A DNA stretch of 23,178 nt, from the NCBI GenBank assembly GCA_000818945.1, contig KN805421.1:209331-232508 (forward strand), written 5' to 3'. The stretch's first letter is position 1. Each line of letters opens with the position of its first letter. Source of the stretch: Schizochytrium sp. CCTCC M209059. Lineage: Eukaryota > Sar > Bigyra > Thraustochytrida > Thraustochytriidae. Made by a program: the position numbers and the translations under genes. Below, piece by piece: positions 8,879-18,200 of this stretch. The notes beneath the pieces were generated by a model, which saw only the letters and a list, made by a program, of their open reading frames with translations, searched no databases and was not told the DNA's origin.

Positions 8879-9304
8879 ATGGGCTGCGCGCAGTCGAAGC
8901 GCGACTCGCGCGCGACGGTGGACGAGTCCGCGGACTTCGAGCAGCTCGAGCGCCTCGACGCCGACGCCGAGGCCGCAGCGCAGACCTCCGCCGGCAAGAG
9001 CAAGGCCAGGGGCAGGAGCAAGAGCAAGGCGAGCGCGGAGCGCCTCGACGACGCCTCGTCCGAGGCGCTCTGCGCGGACGAGGCCGGCGGCGAGGCGTGT
9101 GCGGGCGACCTCGAGACCCCGGGGCTGCCTGCTGGGGCAGACCCCAGCGCCAAGGCTGCCAAGGGCCGCCGACGGTCCGCCTCGCAGAGCCCCAATAACG
9201 CTGCTCCGCGCATCAGCAAACAGAACAGCAGCGCGGGCTCCGCGGGCAGCGGTTCGCACTCCGCGGCCAACAGCGGCCCCGCGTCGTCGTCCTCGTCGGC
9301 GACA

Positions 9305-9346
<42 letters not shown>

Positions 9347-10714
9347 GCGGCGGCGGCAACACCGACGTCGGCCACGCCTGCGACGGCCACAACAGCGACG
9401 ACATCGACATCGTCCGCCTCCAAGACCTCGCCGGCGTCGGCAGAGACACATTTGGGCAACGGGGACGCAGCTGGCGCGGAAGCGGCCAACACGGCCGAGG
9501 CCGCAGCGCCGGCGGGCAGGATGGGCCGCAGAGGTGCCTCCTCAGCAGGCGAAGCAGCCAAAGGCGCCAACATCTCGCGACGCGGGTCGGCCGATGCCGG
9601 AAATGGCGGCAACTTGCGCGCCCATCCATCGTCGTCCTCGTCAGGGTCGAGCAACAAGAACAACAATAGCAACAGTAGCAACAACAACAAGAACAACAAC
9701 AACAGCGGCAACAGCAGGAGCAACAACGGGACAGGCGCGGCCGAGAACGATGAATTCTATGGACTGGACATCAACTACAATGACATTGAGCTGCGCGAAA
9801 GCATTGGAAGCGGTACGTACGGGCAAGTGTTCAAGTGTCGGTACAAGGGCAAACAATTGGCGCTCAAGAAGATTTTCGTCCCCGAAGGTGCCATGGAGCG
9901 CGCCGAAATGCTCGAAGACTTTGCCAAGGAGTTGGGAATCCTCTCTGTGCTTCGGCATGAGCGTATCGTTCAGTTCAAGGGCGCAGTCCGCAAACATCCC
10001 ACCTACGCACTCATGTTTGAGCTCTGCGAGGGTTGCGTTGGGACCCTTCTCCGAATGGTACGCCGCCGCAAGGTCAGCGTGACGTGGAGCATTTGCATCA
10101 CGATTGCCAAGGACTGCGCCGAGGCTGTGTCATATTTGCACTCGCTGCGTCCGCGCATCTTGCACCGTGATCTCAAGTCCGAGAACCTCTTGCTCACGTC
10201 GCGCTTCAGGTGCAAGCTCACGGATTTCGGACTCTCGCGCGTCTACGAGGGCCGTCGCCGCACCATGACCGTCTGTGGCACTCCGTGCTGGGTGGCGCCC
10301 GAAATCTTCCGCGGTGAGGCGTACAACGAGAAGATTGACGTGTACTCCTTTGGCGTCGTGCTTTGGGAACTCTTCACTGGCCGCAAGCCGTACACTGAAT
10401 ACGAAAGCGTAGAGCTTCCCTATCGCGTCGGGAAGAAGGGTTTGCGTCCGCCGCTGCTCAAGCATGTCCCGCCCTCGATCAATCGCCTCATGCGCGACTG
10501 CTGGCACGAGTCTCCTGGCATGCGTCCCACCTTTCCTGAGATCGAAAAGCGTCTAGCCATGATTGAGAGTGAGCTTAACGACGCTAGCTGCCTCAATACG
10601 CCGGCTCACCAGACAAAGGTGTCCTGGAATCAGCAAGTGGCGCATGCACGACAGCCGGGCGACGCTGCTTCCGTCCCGGGTACGCGCCGTTCTCATACAT
10701 CGACGGTCGCCTGA
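8879..10714 (+). CDS. TKL-type (RAF/MLK-like) protein kinase with N-terminal lipid-anchor signal
   Basis: A 611-residue protein. It opens with MGCAQSK, a strong N-myristoylation signal with an adjacent Cys for palmitoylation, so membrane attachment is expected. Residues ~20-300 are low complexity: Ala/Glu/Ser, then Thr and Ala runs encoded by ACG and GCG triplets, then an Asn/Ser-rich stretch. The catalytic domain spans about 302-565. Its Gly-rich loop is GSGTYGQV (310-317) and the ATP-anchoring Lys is K330 in LALKK. It also has HRDLKSENLL (H429, catalytic D431, K433), DFG (449-451), APE ending at E475 with a short activation loop (RRRTMTVCGTPCW), and a closing CWHESPGMRPTF. LKSEN in place of the LKPEN of most Ser/Thr kinases, and the CW...RPTF ending, place it in the TKL group. 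All catalytic residues are present, so it should be active. Substrates cannot be inferred. The start is set by the myristoylation motif. Confidence 0.95.
9304..9357 (+). repeat. In-frame (ACG)n then (GCG)n triplet tract encoding Thr and Ala runs
   Basis: About ten ACG triplets followed by about eight GCG triplets inside the kinase spacer, giving a poly-Thr run joined to a poly-Ala run. Triplet purity suggests a recently expanded, length-variable tract. Confidence 0.9.
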
Positions 10715-10848
10715 TCATGGTTAAAAAAATAATAACAAAGCATCTTGTCTTGACGCGCCACAACACAAATACGACCAGCTCTTGGCCGCAGCTTGTTTGT
10801 TGATCCTATAGGTTTCCATTCAACTTGAAGCTGCGCCCTACCCAGACT

Positions 10849-10931
10849 AGAGATATAATCGCTCAAGTAGGCTTGAAGAGATATAATCGCTCAAGTAGGC
10901 TTGTAGAGACATATTTGCTAAAGTAGGCTTG
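10849..10931. repeat. Three tandem units of a 28-bp repeat
   Basis: Units begin at 10849, 10877 and 10905, each starting AGAGA and ending AAGTAGGCTTG. The first two are identical over 27 bases; the third has four substitutions clustered in its middle. It lies between the kinase stop and the next genes, with its end 3 bp before a small open frame at 10934. Confidence 0.93.
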
Positions 10932-10933
10932 GA

Positions 10934-11161
10934 ATGGTATTCGACTCTTTTGTCGATGTGGAGCGAAGCCTTGTCGAGAAAGATGCTCTAAATTTCGAAA
11001 TGGACAATGCGTTCAAGAACCCCGCTCAATTAGCTGCCAAACTAACTTGTGTTATACTGCAATTGCGATCACAATTCGCAGAGGCTGAAGAGAAGGATGT
11101 TCTCTTTTCTGCCTTGGAAAACCCAAGCAGCAAGCCACCAAAGAGTGGACTTGTGAAGTGA
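10934..11161 (+). CDS. Possible small protein, unrecognised
   Basis: A 75-residue frame starting 3 bp after the 28-bp repeats. The translation is balanced and helix-like (acidic and hydrophobic residues alternate, for example VDVERSLVEKDALNFEM and LRSQFAEAEEKDVLFSALE), unlike the low-complexity chance frames elsewhere. The codons are less GC-rich than those of neighbouring genes. There is no signal peptide, membrane segment or recognised domain. It could be a real small gene, a decayed exon, or chance; I lean slightly towards chance. Confidence 0.25.
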   Translation: MVFDSFVDVERSLVEKDALNFEMDNAFKNPAQLAAKLTCVILQLRSQFAEAEEKDVLFSALENPSSKPPKSGLVK

Positions 11162-11283
11162 GCTGAGCTGCACGGACAAAGAGCAAAGCAAAAGCGCGCT
11201 TTCCAGCTTTCTGTGCCTTCAAGCCCGCTCACACCAGTGCGTACCCTCTGGCCCGCGTTTGCACCGAGCTTGTCCCCGTCGTC

Positions 11284-11317
11284 GCGCGCGCGCGCGTACG
11301 CACGCACGCACGCACGC
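11284..11317. repeat. (CG)n and (ACGC)n tract before the WD40 gene
   Basis: A CG dinucleotide run (11284-11296) followed by about five ACGC units (11298-11317), ending 13 bp before the ATG at 11331. It is probably in the 5' leader. Reading the frame upstream through it gives an artificial THARTHA-type stretch. Confidence 0.85.
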
Positions 11318-11330
11318 CCCATCGGCAAAA

Positions 11331-12398
11331 ATGGCGCACCAGCACAAGATGGGGCCCGTGTACGGGGTTGATCAATCAGCGGAGCTCGACCTGGCCTCGT
11401 GCAGCTTTCCAGACAATACGTTCCGAGCATGGAGCAAGTCAGGCGCGCTGGTGTTTGCAATGAAGACCCCGAATGATGCGTGGGCTAGCGCAATTGCCGT
11501 ACATGGGACGATGGCCGCCCTAGGAACCTACACGGGAGGCCTGTACGTTGTTGATCTCGTCGGCAACGAGATTGTGCACACCCTCGTTGGCCATGAAGAT
11601 GATGTGCTCAGCATCATCCATACCGATGGCCTGGTGATATCGGGAGCTTCAGACGGAACGATACGTTTTTGGGACACAGCGGACGGCAAGAGTCTTCGCA
11701 CAATCTCCATCGGCACGTGGGCGCTTAGTCTGGCCATGCAAGACAACGTGCTCGCAGTCGCACAAAGAGAGGCCTCTGTCGCTGTCTTCGATATACACAA
11801 CGGCGAAAAAGTTCACAGTATTGACACAGAGGCCAATGCTGTCGCAATTGACGGCCAGCACCTGGTGACCGCGAGCGACGACAACGATGTGAGGCTGTAT
11901 TCCTTGCCTCACTATCAGCTTATTCACGTCTTTGAAGGCCACACTAACTGGGTGACATGCGTCGATATCAAGAACGACTGCATCGTTAGCGGTGGCTACG
12001 ACGATACGGTCAGAGTTTGGGACTGCCGTAGTAAAGAGCAGGTTCATGTTCTCGAAGGCCATGCGCAGACAGTTCTCTCAATCTCATTACTAGGTTCTCA
12101 GATAGTCAGTGGAGGGTCTGATGGCACCGTCAGAGTATGGGACGCTCGTGCGGGTACCCTGTCCCGCCTCTTGAACGGTTCCGAGACGTTTGCGTCACTT
12201 CATGAAGTTTCCGAGCCCCTTCCCAAGGCGACTCCGCTTGCGAATCCAGAAGAAACCAAGAATCGCACTGAGGCCGTTTCGCAAGGTGGCCTCGAGAGCG
12301 AAGTCCGGTCGTCTCTGCTGGAAGTGCCCGCGGCCCACGACGTCCCGCGGAACGAGCAAACGCGCTGCTCCAATCTTCTTTGCTGCGCGCTGCTGTAA
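11331..12398 (+). CDS. WD40-repeat protein with C-terminal CaaX (CALL) box
   Basis: A 355-residue protein. The start at 11331 (GGCAAAAATGG) is preferred over an in-frame Met 24 codons upstream, whose extra residues are only the translated ACGC repeat. Residues about 15-285 form a six- or seven-bladed WD40 propeller. The clearest blades are GHEDDVLSI...ISGASDGTIRFWD, GHTNWVTCVDI...VSGGYDDTVRVWD and GHAQTVLSISL...VSGGSDGTVRVWD, each with the family's GH, D and WD residues. A polar tail (about 286-345) follows, and the protein ends SNLLCCALL. CALL is a CaaX box, with terminal Leu favouring geranylgeranylation, and the preceding Cys could be palmitoylated. The blades most resemble F-box/WD or TRAF7-type repeats, but no other domain is present, so the partner is unknown. 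Membrane attachment is inferred. Confidence 0.9.
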   Translation: MAHQHKMGPVYGVDQSAELDLASCSFPDNTFRAWSKSGALVFAMKTPNDAWASAIAVHGTMAALGTYTGGLYVVDLVGNEIVHTLVGHEDDVLSIIHTDGLVISGASDGTIRFWDTADGKSLRTISIGTWALSLAMQDNVLAVAQREASVAVFDIHNGEKVHSIDTEANAVAIDGQHLVTASDDNDVRLYSLPHYQLIHVFEGHTNWVTCVDIKNDCIVSGGYDDTVRVWDCRSKEQVHVLEGHAQTVLSISLLGSQIVSGGSDGTVRVWDARAGTLSRLLNGSETFASLHEVSEPLPKATPLANPEETKNRTEAVSQGGLESEVRSSLLEVPAAHDVPRNEQTRCSNLLCCALL

Positions 12399-12814
12399 CA
12401 CGGCGAAGCCGCAAGGTGATCGATCTCCCAGACAGACACCCGCAGTTCCGTTTCGTTCTTTACTCTTAATTATATGAGGGCGTCACTTCCCACAGCAAAG
12501 TGATGCAAAGGACATCAATCTGCGCCCAAGAATGATGCCCGGCGCGATGGGCACGAGGCAAAAGCTGCGCAAAGCCATGAGCTGTGCAATGTCAAGGACA
12601 ATGCCAACGCAAAGCAAAGCAAGGGGTGGCAAGGCAGGGCGAGGCAATGAAATACAATGCAAAGCAAGACAAGACAAGGCAAGACAAGGCAAGGCAAGGC
12701 AAGGCAAGGCAAGGCGTGTCGGGGCGCGCTCGCAGCAGACCCGCAACGAAAGCATCAGAGAAGAGCCAAGAAGAGCCAAGACAAACAACTCGAGGAGAAA
12801 CATAAGAAAGGAAA
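12399..12814. other. Intergenic region with the leader of the four-helix membrane protein gene
   Basis: It contains the end of the WD40 gene and, from about 12595, a long A/G/C repeat region made of CAAAG, CAAGA and CAAGG units. Frames on both strands here are Lys/Ala/Arg/Gln or Leu/Pro/Cys repeats and are not credible proteins. Confidence 0.6.
12664..12715. repeat. (GCAAG/ACAAG)n pentanucleotide repeat
   Basis: About ten pentamer units, starting as CAAGA and becoming uniform CAAGG towards the gene, about 100 bp before the start codon at 12815. More diverged units extend leftward to about 12605, which suggests an expanding tract with an older edge on the left. Confidence 0.9.
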
Positions 12815-13264
12815 ATGGCGTCTTCTTTCGCGTCGAAGACGGAGCAAAGCGGCGCTCTGGAGGTGAACAAAGGCCTTGAAAAGTGGAAGTCGGTGCTTCG
12901 TTACGATGCAGGGTACTGCGTGGCGTCTGGGATTGTCATGGCCAGCCTGAAAAATCCGCTCGGGGTTCATGTTGGCGTCCCTCCGCAAGCGATGCTCGGC
13001 GTGGGTGTCGGCGCAACTGTCTGGGGCGTGGCCCTTTTCGTCGCGAGCCGCAAGTTTACAGCCAAGGATGCCGAGACATGGCCGGGCTGGAGCAAGCTAC
13101 TCGGCAACGCAAGCCTTATCTTTGCTGCTGGAGTGGCCGTGGGCGCAGCTGCGGCGCCGAACGCCACGGCCCTTGGACGTGGCCTCTTGGTGGCCACCGC
13201 GCTCGAGATCGCGGCGTTTGGCTTATACGAGCGCCACATTGCGAACATGCACACGCGCGCCTAA
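12815..13264 (+). CDS. Small four-helix integral membrane protein
   Basis: A 149-residue protein with about 30 polar N-terminal residues, then four predicted membrane spans: about 31-47 (begins with an Asp, RYDAGYCVASG), 59-77, 95-114 (LLGNASLIFAAG) and 119-138 (ending EIAAFGLYERHI). The start has a good context (GGAAAATGG). The pattern of an Asp at the first helix, an Asn in the third and a Glu near the end of the fourth recalls small four-helix membrane proteins of unknown function common in bacteria. I say this from memory of the pattern only. Localisation (plasma membrane or organelle) is unclear; the N-terminus MASSFASK is not a convincing targeting peptide. Function is unknown. Confidence 0.75.
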   Translation: MASSFASKTEQSGALEVNKGLEKWKSVLRYDAGYCVASGIVMASLKNPLGVHVGVPPQAMLGVGVGATVWGVALFVASRKFTAKDAETWPGWSKLLGNASLIFAAGVAVGAAAAPNATALGRGLLVATALEIAAFGLYERHIANMHTRA

Positions 13265-13696
13265 ACGCATCATGTAAGAGCGACAAGTTCAATTTTCTTT
13301 CTTTCCTTTTTCTTCTTCTTCTTTTGAGATCAAACGAAACGAAACAAGGAATTCGCGTGCTACTTGGACTTGTTTCTCATTGCCAAGTCGACCTACGATG
13401 CGTTCCCGTTTTAGGACCGGACCACAATCATCCTTCCCGTCTCAGAGGCCGAGCTCACACACGGTTTGGATCTTGAAGACCATGCTTCTTCAATTCAGAT
13501 TAACCAAAGAGGGACCAGCATAATCAGGCTCTAGGTCAGTAAGCCCAGAGCAGATTGGGATCTCGATGGTAAGTCAAGCATCAACCTTCATACAAAGGAA
13601 ATAGAAGAAGAAGACCAAGGCTTTTTCTTTTTCAAAAAGAAGTTTTTTCTTTTCGTAACGGATCTCGCATAGGAATGCGAGCCCAAAAGCAAAACG
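13265..13696. other. Intergenic region with pyrimidine tracts
   Basis: T/C-rich runs at about 13293-13325 (after the membrane protein gene) and 13617-13654 (just before the next start). The second contains a small palindrome, CTTTTTCAAAAAG. There is no credible gene. The second run probably belongs to the promoter or leader of the gene at 13697. Confidence 0.5.
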
Positions 13697-15043
13697 ATGG
13701 CAACCCTTCGTGAAGCACGGGCGCGCGTGATCGCACAGCCTGGATGGCTTGACACACTAGATGTAGCAGTGGCCGCCTCCGTGCGCGCCTTTGTTGAAGA
13801 AGAGGCGCGCGAAACATCACAGGGCGAGCTGCAGCCTTTGGCGTGGGAGATCATATTTGATGTCGTTGGCGAGGACTTTGCCGAGACACATTTTGCACAT
13901 CGGAAACGTAATCGCAAACTACTCGAGATACCGTATCTCGTTCCAGAAATGCGCGTCGAGCTGTGCCGGGAAGTCGAAATGAGGCTTCTGGCTTTCATGA
14001 AGGAGCATTTAGTCGCTGATGCGTCTCAAGCGTCATTCGTGAAAGTCTGCGAGCAGCTAGCTCTCGAGAATCCGACAGGTCGCGCAGACACGCTCGGCGC
14101 GATGCTGAGTGCTGATCTTGCAGGCCATGGTCATGACCTTCCACTGGCTTTGCATGTGGGCCACACGTCTCCGTGCACATTAGTCGCCGATCAGGATAAA
14201 TGGGTCTCAGAGAGGCGGGGAAGTCGTCGCGCTCTGCTCATGGCCTGCCAAGGCCGCTCCTTGCCGCCTTCCATGCGAAAGTACATTCTAAAGGAGGCAC
14301 TCTTTCGCGAGGACCTCGTCAAAGCCTGCGAAAAGCATATTCTTCAGGCTCAGCGCGAGCGAGACGCAGTGGCCAATTGGTCAGAGTCATGGGTTGCACG
14401 CTCGGTAGCGGACGCAATCCGTCTTTTGCGAACGGACGCAAACGCACTTGGACCGCTTGATTTGAGTCATCTCGAGACCAAATGCAAGCAGGTACTTGAG
14501 CTACACTCACGAATGACGGGCCGTCAGCATGGATCGCTTGCGCTGCTTCTGTTCATGCTTCTCCTTGATTTTCCGTTTGAATCCACGGCAAACTTGTTGG
14601 CGATGCTGGAACGTCTTCGTGAGATCTTGCCACCTCGCGCTCGCACATTACAATTTGCGCAGTCCTTGTGGGCCCGCATTGTAGACCATGCGCCAGACCT
14701 GGCTGGCAAGGTGCGACGCGTCATCGAGGAGCATCGCGCTGCAGCGGCTGCCGTAGAAATCGAAGAGCCTCATGTGCTTTTGCTGGACTGGGCAGAGTCG
14801 GCGCTTGTGGGCTGTGTGCAAATTAACGTCGCGCGATATGTATGGATGCAGAGCCTAATTCCGGGCCTTTTGGATGCGGAGGTCCCGTCTTGGGACCTCG
14901 ACATGTTTATGAGTCAATGCGTCAAAATCTTTTGTCTAGCGGGAGAATCTATTGGGCTAGCGCAGAGCGTCTCTGAACTACAGCGGGCAGTTCGCGAGAA
15001 ACCGCGCAACCTCTCAACGCGGGCCCTACGCGAAGCTTCATGA
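13697..15043 (+). CDS. Unrecognised helical protein
   Basis: A 448-residue protein with even composition and clear coding character. Most of it is predicted to be alpha-helical. There is no signal peptide and no clear membrane span, although LALLLFMLLLDF (281-292) is very hydrophobic. A short LPPSMRKYILKEAL (189-202) and a later PSWDLDMFMSQC (397-408) recall the layout of TBC/Rab-GAP-like proteins, but the catalytic Arg and Gln finger motifs are not visible, so I do not assign that function. The start follows a pyrimidine tract (AAACGATGG). Its 3' end faces the minus-strand gene ending at 15206, with 162 bp between them. Immediately past the stop, the +1 frame reads a long Glu-rich acidic tail (see findings). 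Confidence 0.8.
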   Translation: MATLREARARVIAQPGWLDTLDVAVAASVRAFVEEEARETSQGELQPLAWEIIFDVVGEDFAETHFAHRKRNRKLLEIPYLVPEMRVELCREVEMRLLAFMKEHLVADASQASFVKVCEQLALENPTGRADTLGAMLSADLAGHGHDLPLALHVGHTSPCTLVADQDKWVSERRGSRRALLMACQGRSLPPSMRKYILKEALFREDLVKACEKHILQAQRERDAVANWSESWVARSVADAIRLLRTDANALGPLDLSHLETKCKQVLELHSRMTGRQHGSLALLLFMLLLDFPFESTANLLAMLERLREILPPRARTLQFAQSLWARIVDHAPDLAGKVRRVIEEHRAAAAAVEIEEPHVLLLDWAESALVGCVQINVARYVWMQSLIPGLLDAEVPSWDLDMFMSQCVKIFCLAGESIGLAQSVSELQRAVREKPRNLSTRALREAS

Positions 15044-15205
15044 AGAACAGCAAGAAGAGGAAGACGAAGAAGAAGAGGAAGAAGAGGAAGAGGGAGCAGC
15101 CGCGCCCATGCCATGACGCGCGTGTGCGCGTGCATTCTATTCCAGGCCTGGAAACATCCATGTACATGCATGACACGAGGTAAAGCGAATCTATAACACC
15201 CACCT

Positions 15206-18200
15206 TTAGACATGGGGCAAGGCAAGCTTCAAGAGAAGCTTGAGCTGCGCGTCATTAAGAATTTCAACTTCGGCGCGACTGTACATGGACATATTCGATA
15301 GTGCTGGGAAACCTGCATCGACGAGCACACGGACGGCACGTTGCAAACTATCGTGTGTCAAGGGAATCTCCCCATCCAAAGCGCGTTGCAGCAGCTTTTT
15401 CACTCCGTCCGCTGGCAATTGTGGAGACTCGGGTTCTTCTCTGGTCTCTTTGTCCTTTGAAGCATCCGGAGATCCATCGAACTTTAGATCTCTTTCCAAC
15501 CTGTGCAAGTTAACGAAAGTGTCGTTGATTTCTTGCATGAATTCGAGATCGCCCTCGTCGAATTCTTCTTCCCAAGCCGTACCGTCATTGTCTTCTTCTT
15601 TGCTGAGTGTTAACGGGGACGTTTTCTTAAAGGTGGTCAAGGCCTGGTCCCATGTGTCGTCATCGCCGGAAATTGCTTCCCAATTCAGATTTTCCAGATC
15701 CTTTGAATCGATGCGTCCTGGTTCGGCGGGTCGGATTGCAGCCTCAAGAAGCTCAGGGTACTTTTCAATCATTTCGTCGGCAACGGCCTCAATATCGTGG
15801 AAGCGACCACTGTGGAGAAGTTCTCTACACTTGTTTTGCACGTCTTTCCAAGGGTCTCGATACACCCTTAACGCCTCCGTTAACGCCTTCGAATCATTAT
15901 CATGGTGAATTGCTTCAATTTGTCCATTTCGAGCCATTGCATCGGCGTCATCGTGCAAAGCAGCAGAGAAGGCTGGGATGTGGAGCAGATTGCGCAAGAG
16001 AATCCCGGTCGGCTCCTTTGCGGCTTCGTCGAGAATACATTTCAGTTCATCGCCGTGGAGGCGGCCACTTTCGTGAAGCCATTCGATTCTCTTTGCAAGC
16101 TCTAGGTAGGATTCTAAAAGGTCGGCAGGAAGCATTTCTGACCCACTCTCGTAGTCGTTTGTAAGGTCGTCCCATCGATCCACTTTCTTCTGCACACCGC
16201 TGAAGTGAGTGTTGCCATCGTTGTCATCATCATCATCATCATCATCATCATAGTCGTTGTCGTCGTCATCAAAATAAAACTCAAAATCGAAATCTCCATC
16301 GATGTCGAAGTCGAATTCCGAGTCAAGCTCGTCACAATCGGCTTGAAGATCCATGAAACGAGCGTCGCGAAGAAAACTTTCTCCATCTTGAAGATGCGCA
16401 TCCCCAAAGGCTGCATCATGCTTTAACGAGGCATCTTCCGAGATCTTCCATATCTGATGGTAAGGAAGAAAGTTTTCTGCAGGCGGCGCTGTCAATTTGG
16501 GCGGGACGCTGAGACGCTCCACGAGGTGATCATAACGTCCGACAGTGGCAACCTGGGGGACGCCTCTTGCTTTCTCGATGTCGCACGCGAGATCAGCAAG
16601 GAATTCCATGTGAAAAATGCCACTCGGAAGCTTGTAATAGATGCGTTCAAGATGTCGAGGGTGGCCCACCTCACCAACAAAGTCCTCCAGATTGAAAGAT
16701 TCAGTGACTCCCAGTCGAAACGAGGCGCACGAGGCCTCGTACAATGTCGAACACGCACCTTTGGCAACGGCAGCCCACATAGCATTCCATGCAGTATGGT
16801 TTTTGTCACAGTCGGTCTCGAAGAGATCACCAAAGACAAGTTTACGTAGCACCTTGGTGTTCTGGGGCCGCAACACTGTCCAGCGGCCCTGCGTGATTCC
16901 TTTTTCAAGATCTGCCATCGAAAAAACCTCGAGACCACCGTAGTAGTTGACGCGTCCGTCGCTCGGCTCTCGTGTAGATGCGCACGAGATGTGCAGGCCC
17001 GAAGCTCCGAGCGGCCGGGCATTGGCTCGAGGCTCACCATCAGAAATCATCGTGATTGCATCCCCTGTCGCCCCGCCATAGAACATGTTGGGCCGACCGC
17101 GTTTCCCGTCGTCGACACTCTCCCACGCTGCAATGGTCATCAAGAGCGAGTGTTCTGAGCCCTCAAAGTCTTGCGCAGGCCACGGAAGTCTTTCAGCCAC
17201 TCGTACAGAGGCTGGATGTCCATTGAGGTCCTTTTTGAGGTTGTCCACGCCTAGCAAACGAAGACGGCCACCAATGCTGCAACGTGGCCATCTGAGCGTC
17301 GCGTCGACGTGGACGCGAGGCTTGTTGAGCGAGATGCCAACATAGCCATCAGTCGTTGCTCCCTTTTTTGCGTCTGCCTTGACGAGAAGAATGAGCTGCT
17401 GTCCAGCAAAGGGGTCGGTCATTGCAGGATTGGAGTGAAGAATGCATCCTTCGAGGTCATGCATATTGTCAAACCAGTCCTTTTCAATTGAAAAACTGGA
17501 AGCAGCCTTGGGCTTGGAAATGTACTCGTGGACTTTTTGTCGAGAGCTGGGATACAGGGCAAGGGGTCGAACGCTTCCGTTGAGCGCCTCAACCCTTCCC
17601 ATAGCATCGACACGCTCGCTGGTGTAGGGGTCAGACTCGTTATCGCAGTCAGGGGTGATCCAAGACAGGGCACCGCACGGAGCATATGTGTCAGTCCGCA
17701 GCGAGTCGCGGACATTCTCGAGACTTATGACGGTTGCTCGCAAGAGTTTGCTAATCAAATGTGCTTGCTCTGCGGGATTTCTATACTTTGTCGTGAGCTG
17801 TAAAGCAGTCATGGACGGATGCTGGTCCAAAGGGAGCGCCGTGCGGAAATCAGCGGCGATAGCGCGGCGTTGAGCAATGAGCAGACCCTGGATCGAGGGA
17901 TACCATGTTTTCACCCCTGGCGTGTCGAGCTCCGAGACCTTGACGCTTGGCGGGCGAGAAAACAGGCGCGCTCCAGTGTTTTGGTCCGATGTGTCGTCTT
18001 GTTGTCGAAGCTTGCGGCGCAGCGTGTCTTCGAGATGCGGTGTGACCTGTAAAAAGTGAGCATCGGCATGAAAGTCGCGAAGCCTTTGCATGGTAAAGGA
18101 CGCGATGAAGTCCTGTTGCGCAGGTTTGGGCGGAGGCGCTCTCCCCGCGAGCTCCTCCTTCACCTTTGCATGCATGGATAGAGGGTCATCATCGAAAGGT

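Noticed and set aside
8770..9726. 318-residue minus-strand frame opposite the kinase N-terminal spacer
   Set aside because: Consists of Leu, Val and Ala runs that are the complement of the kinase Asn, Thr and Ala triplet runs.
11259..11330. Upstream Met extending the WD40 protein by 24 residues
   Set aside because: The extension is mostly the translated ACGC microsatellite; the Met at 11331 has a better context.
12483..12879. Repetitive frames rich in Leu/Pro/Cys (minus) or Lys/Ala/Arg/Gln (plus)
   Set aside because: Products of the CAAGG/CAAGA pentanucleotide repeat; no independent coding signal.
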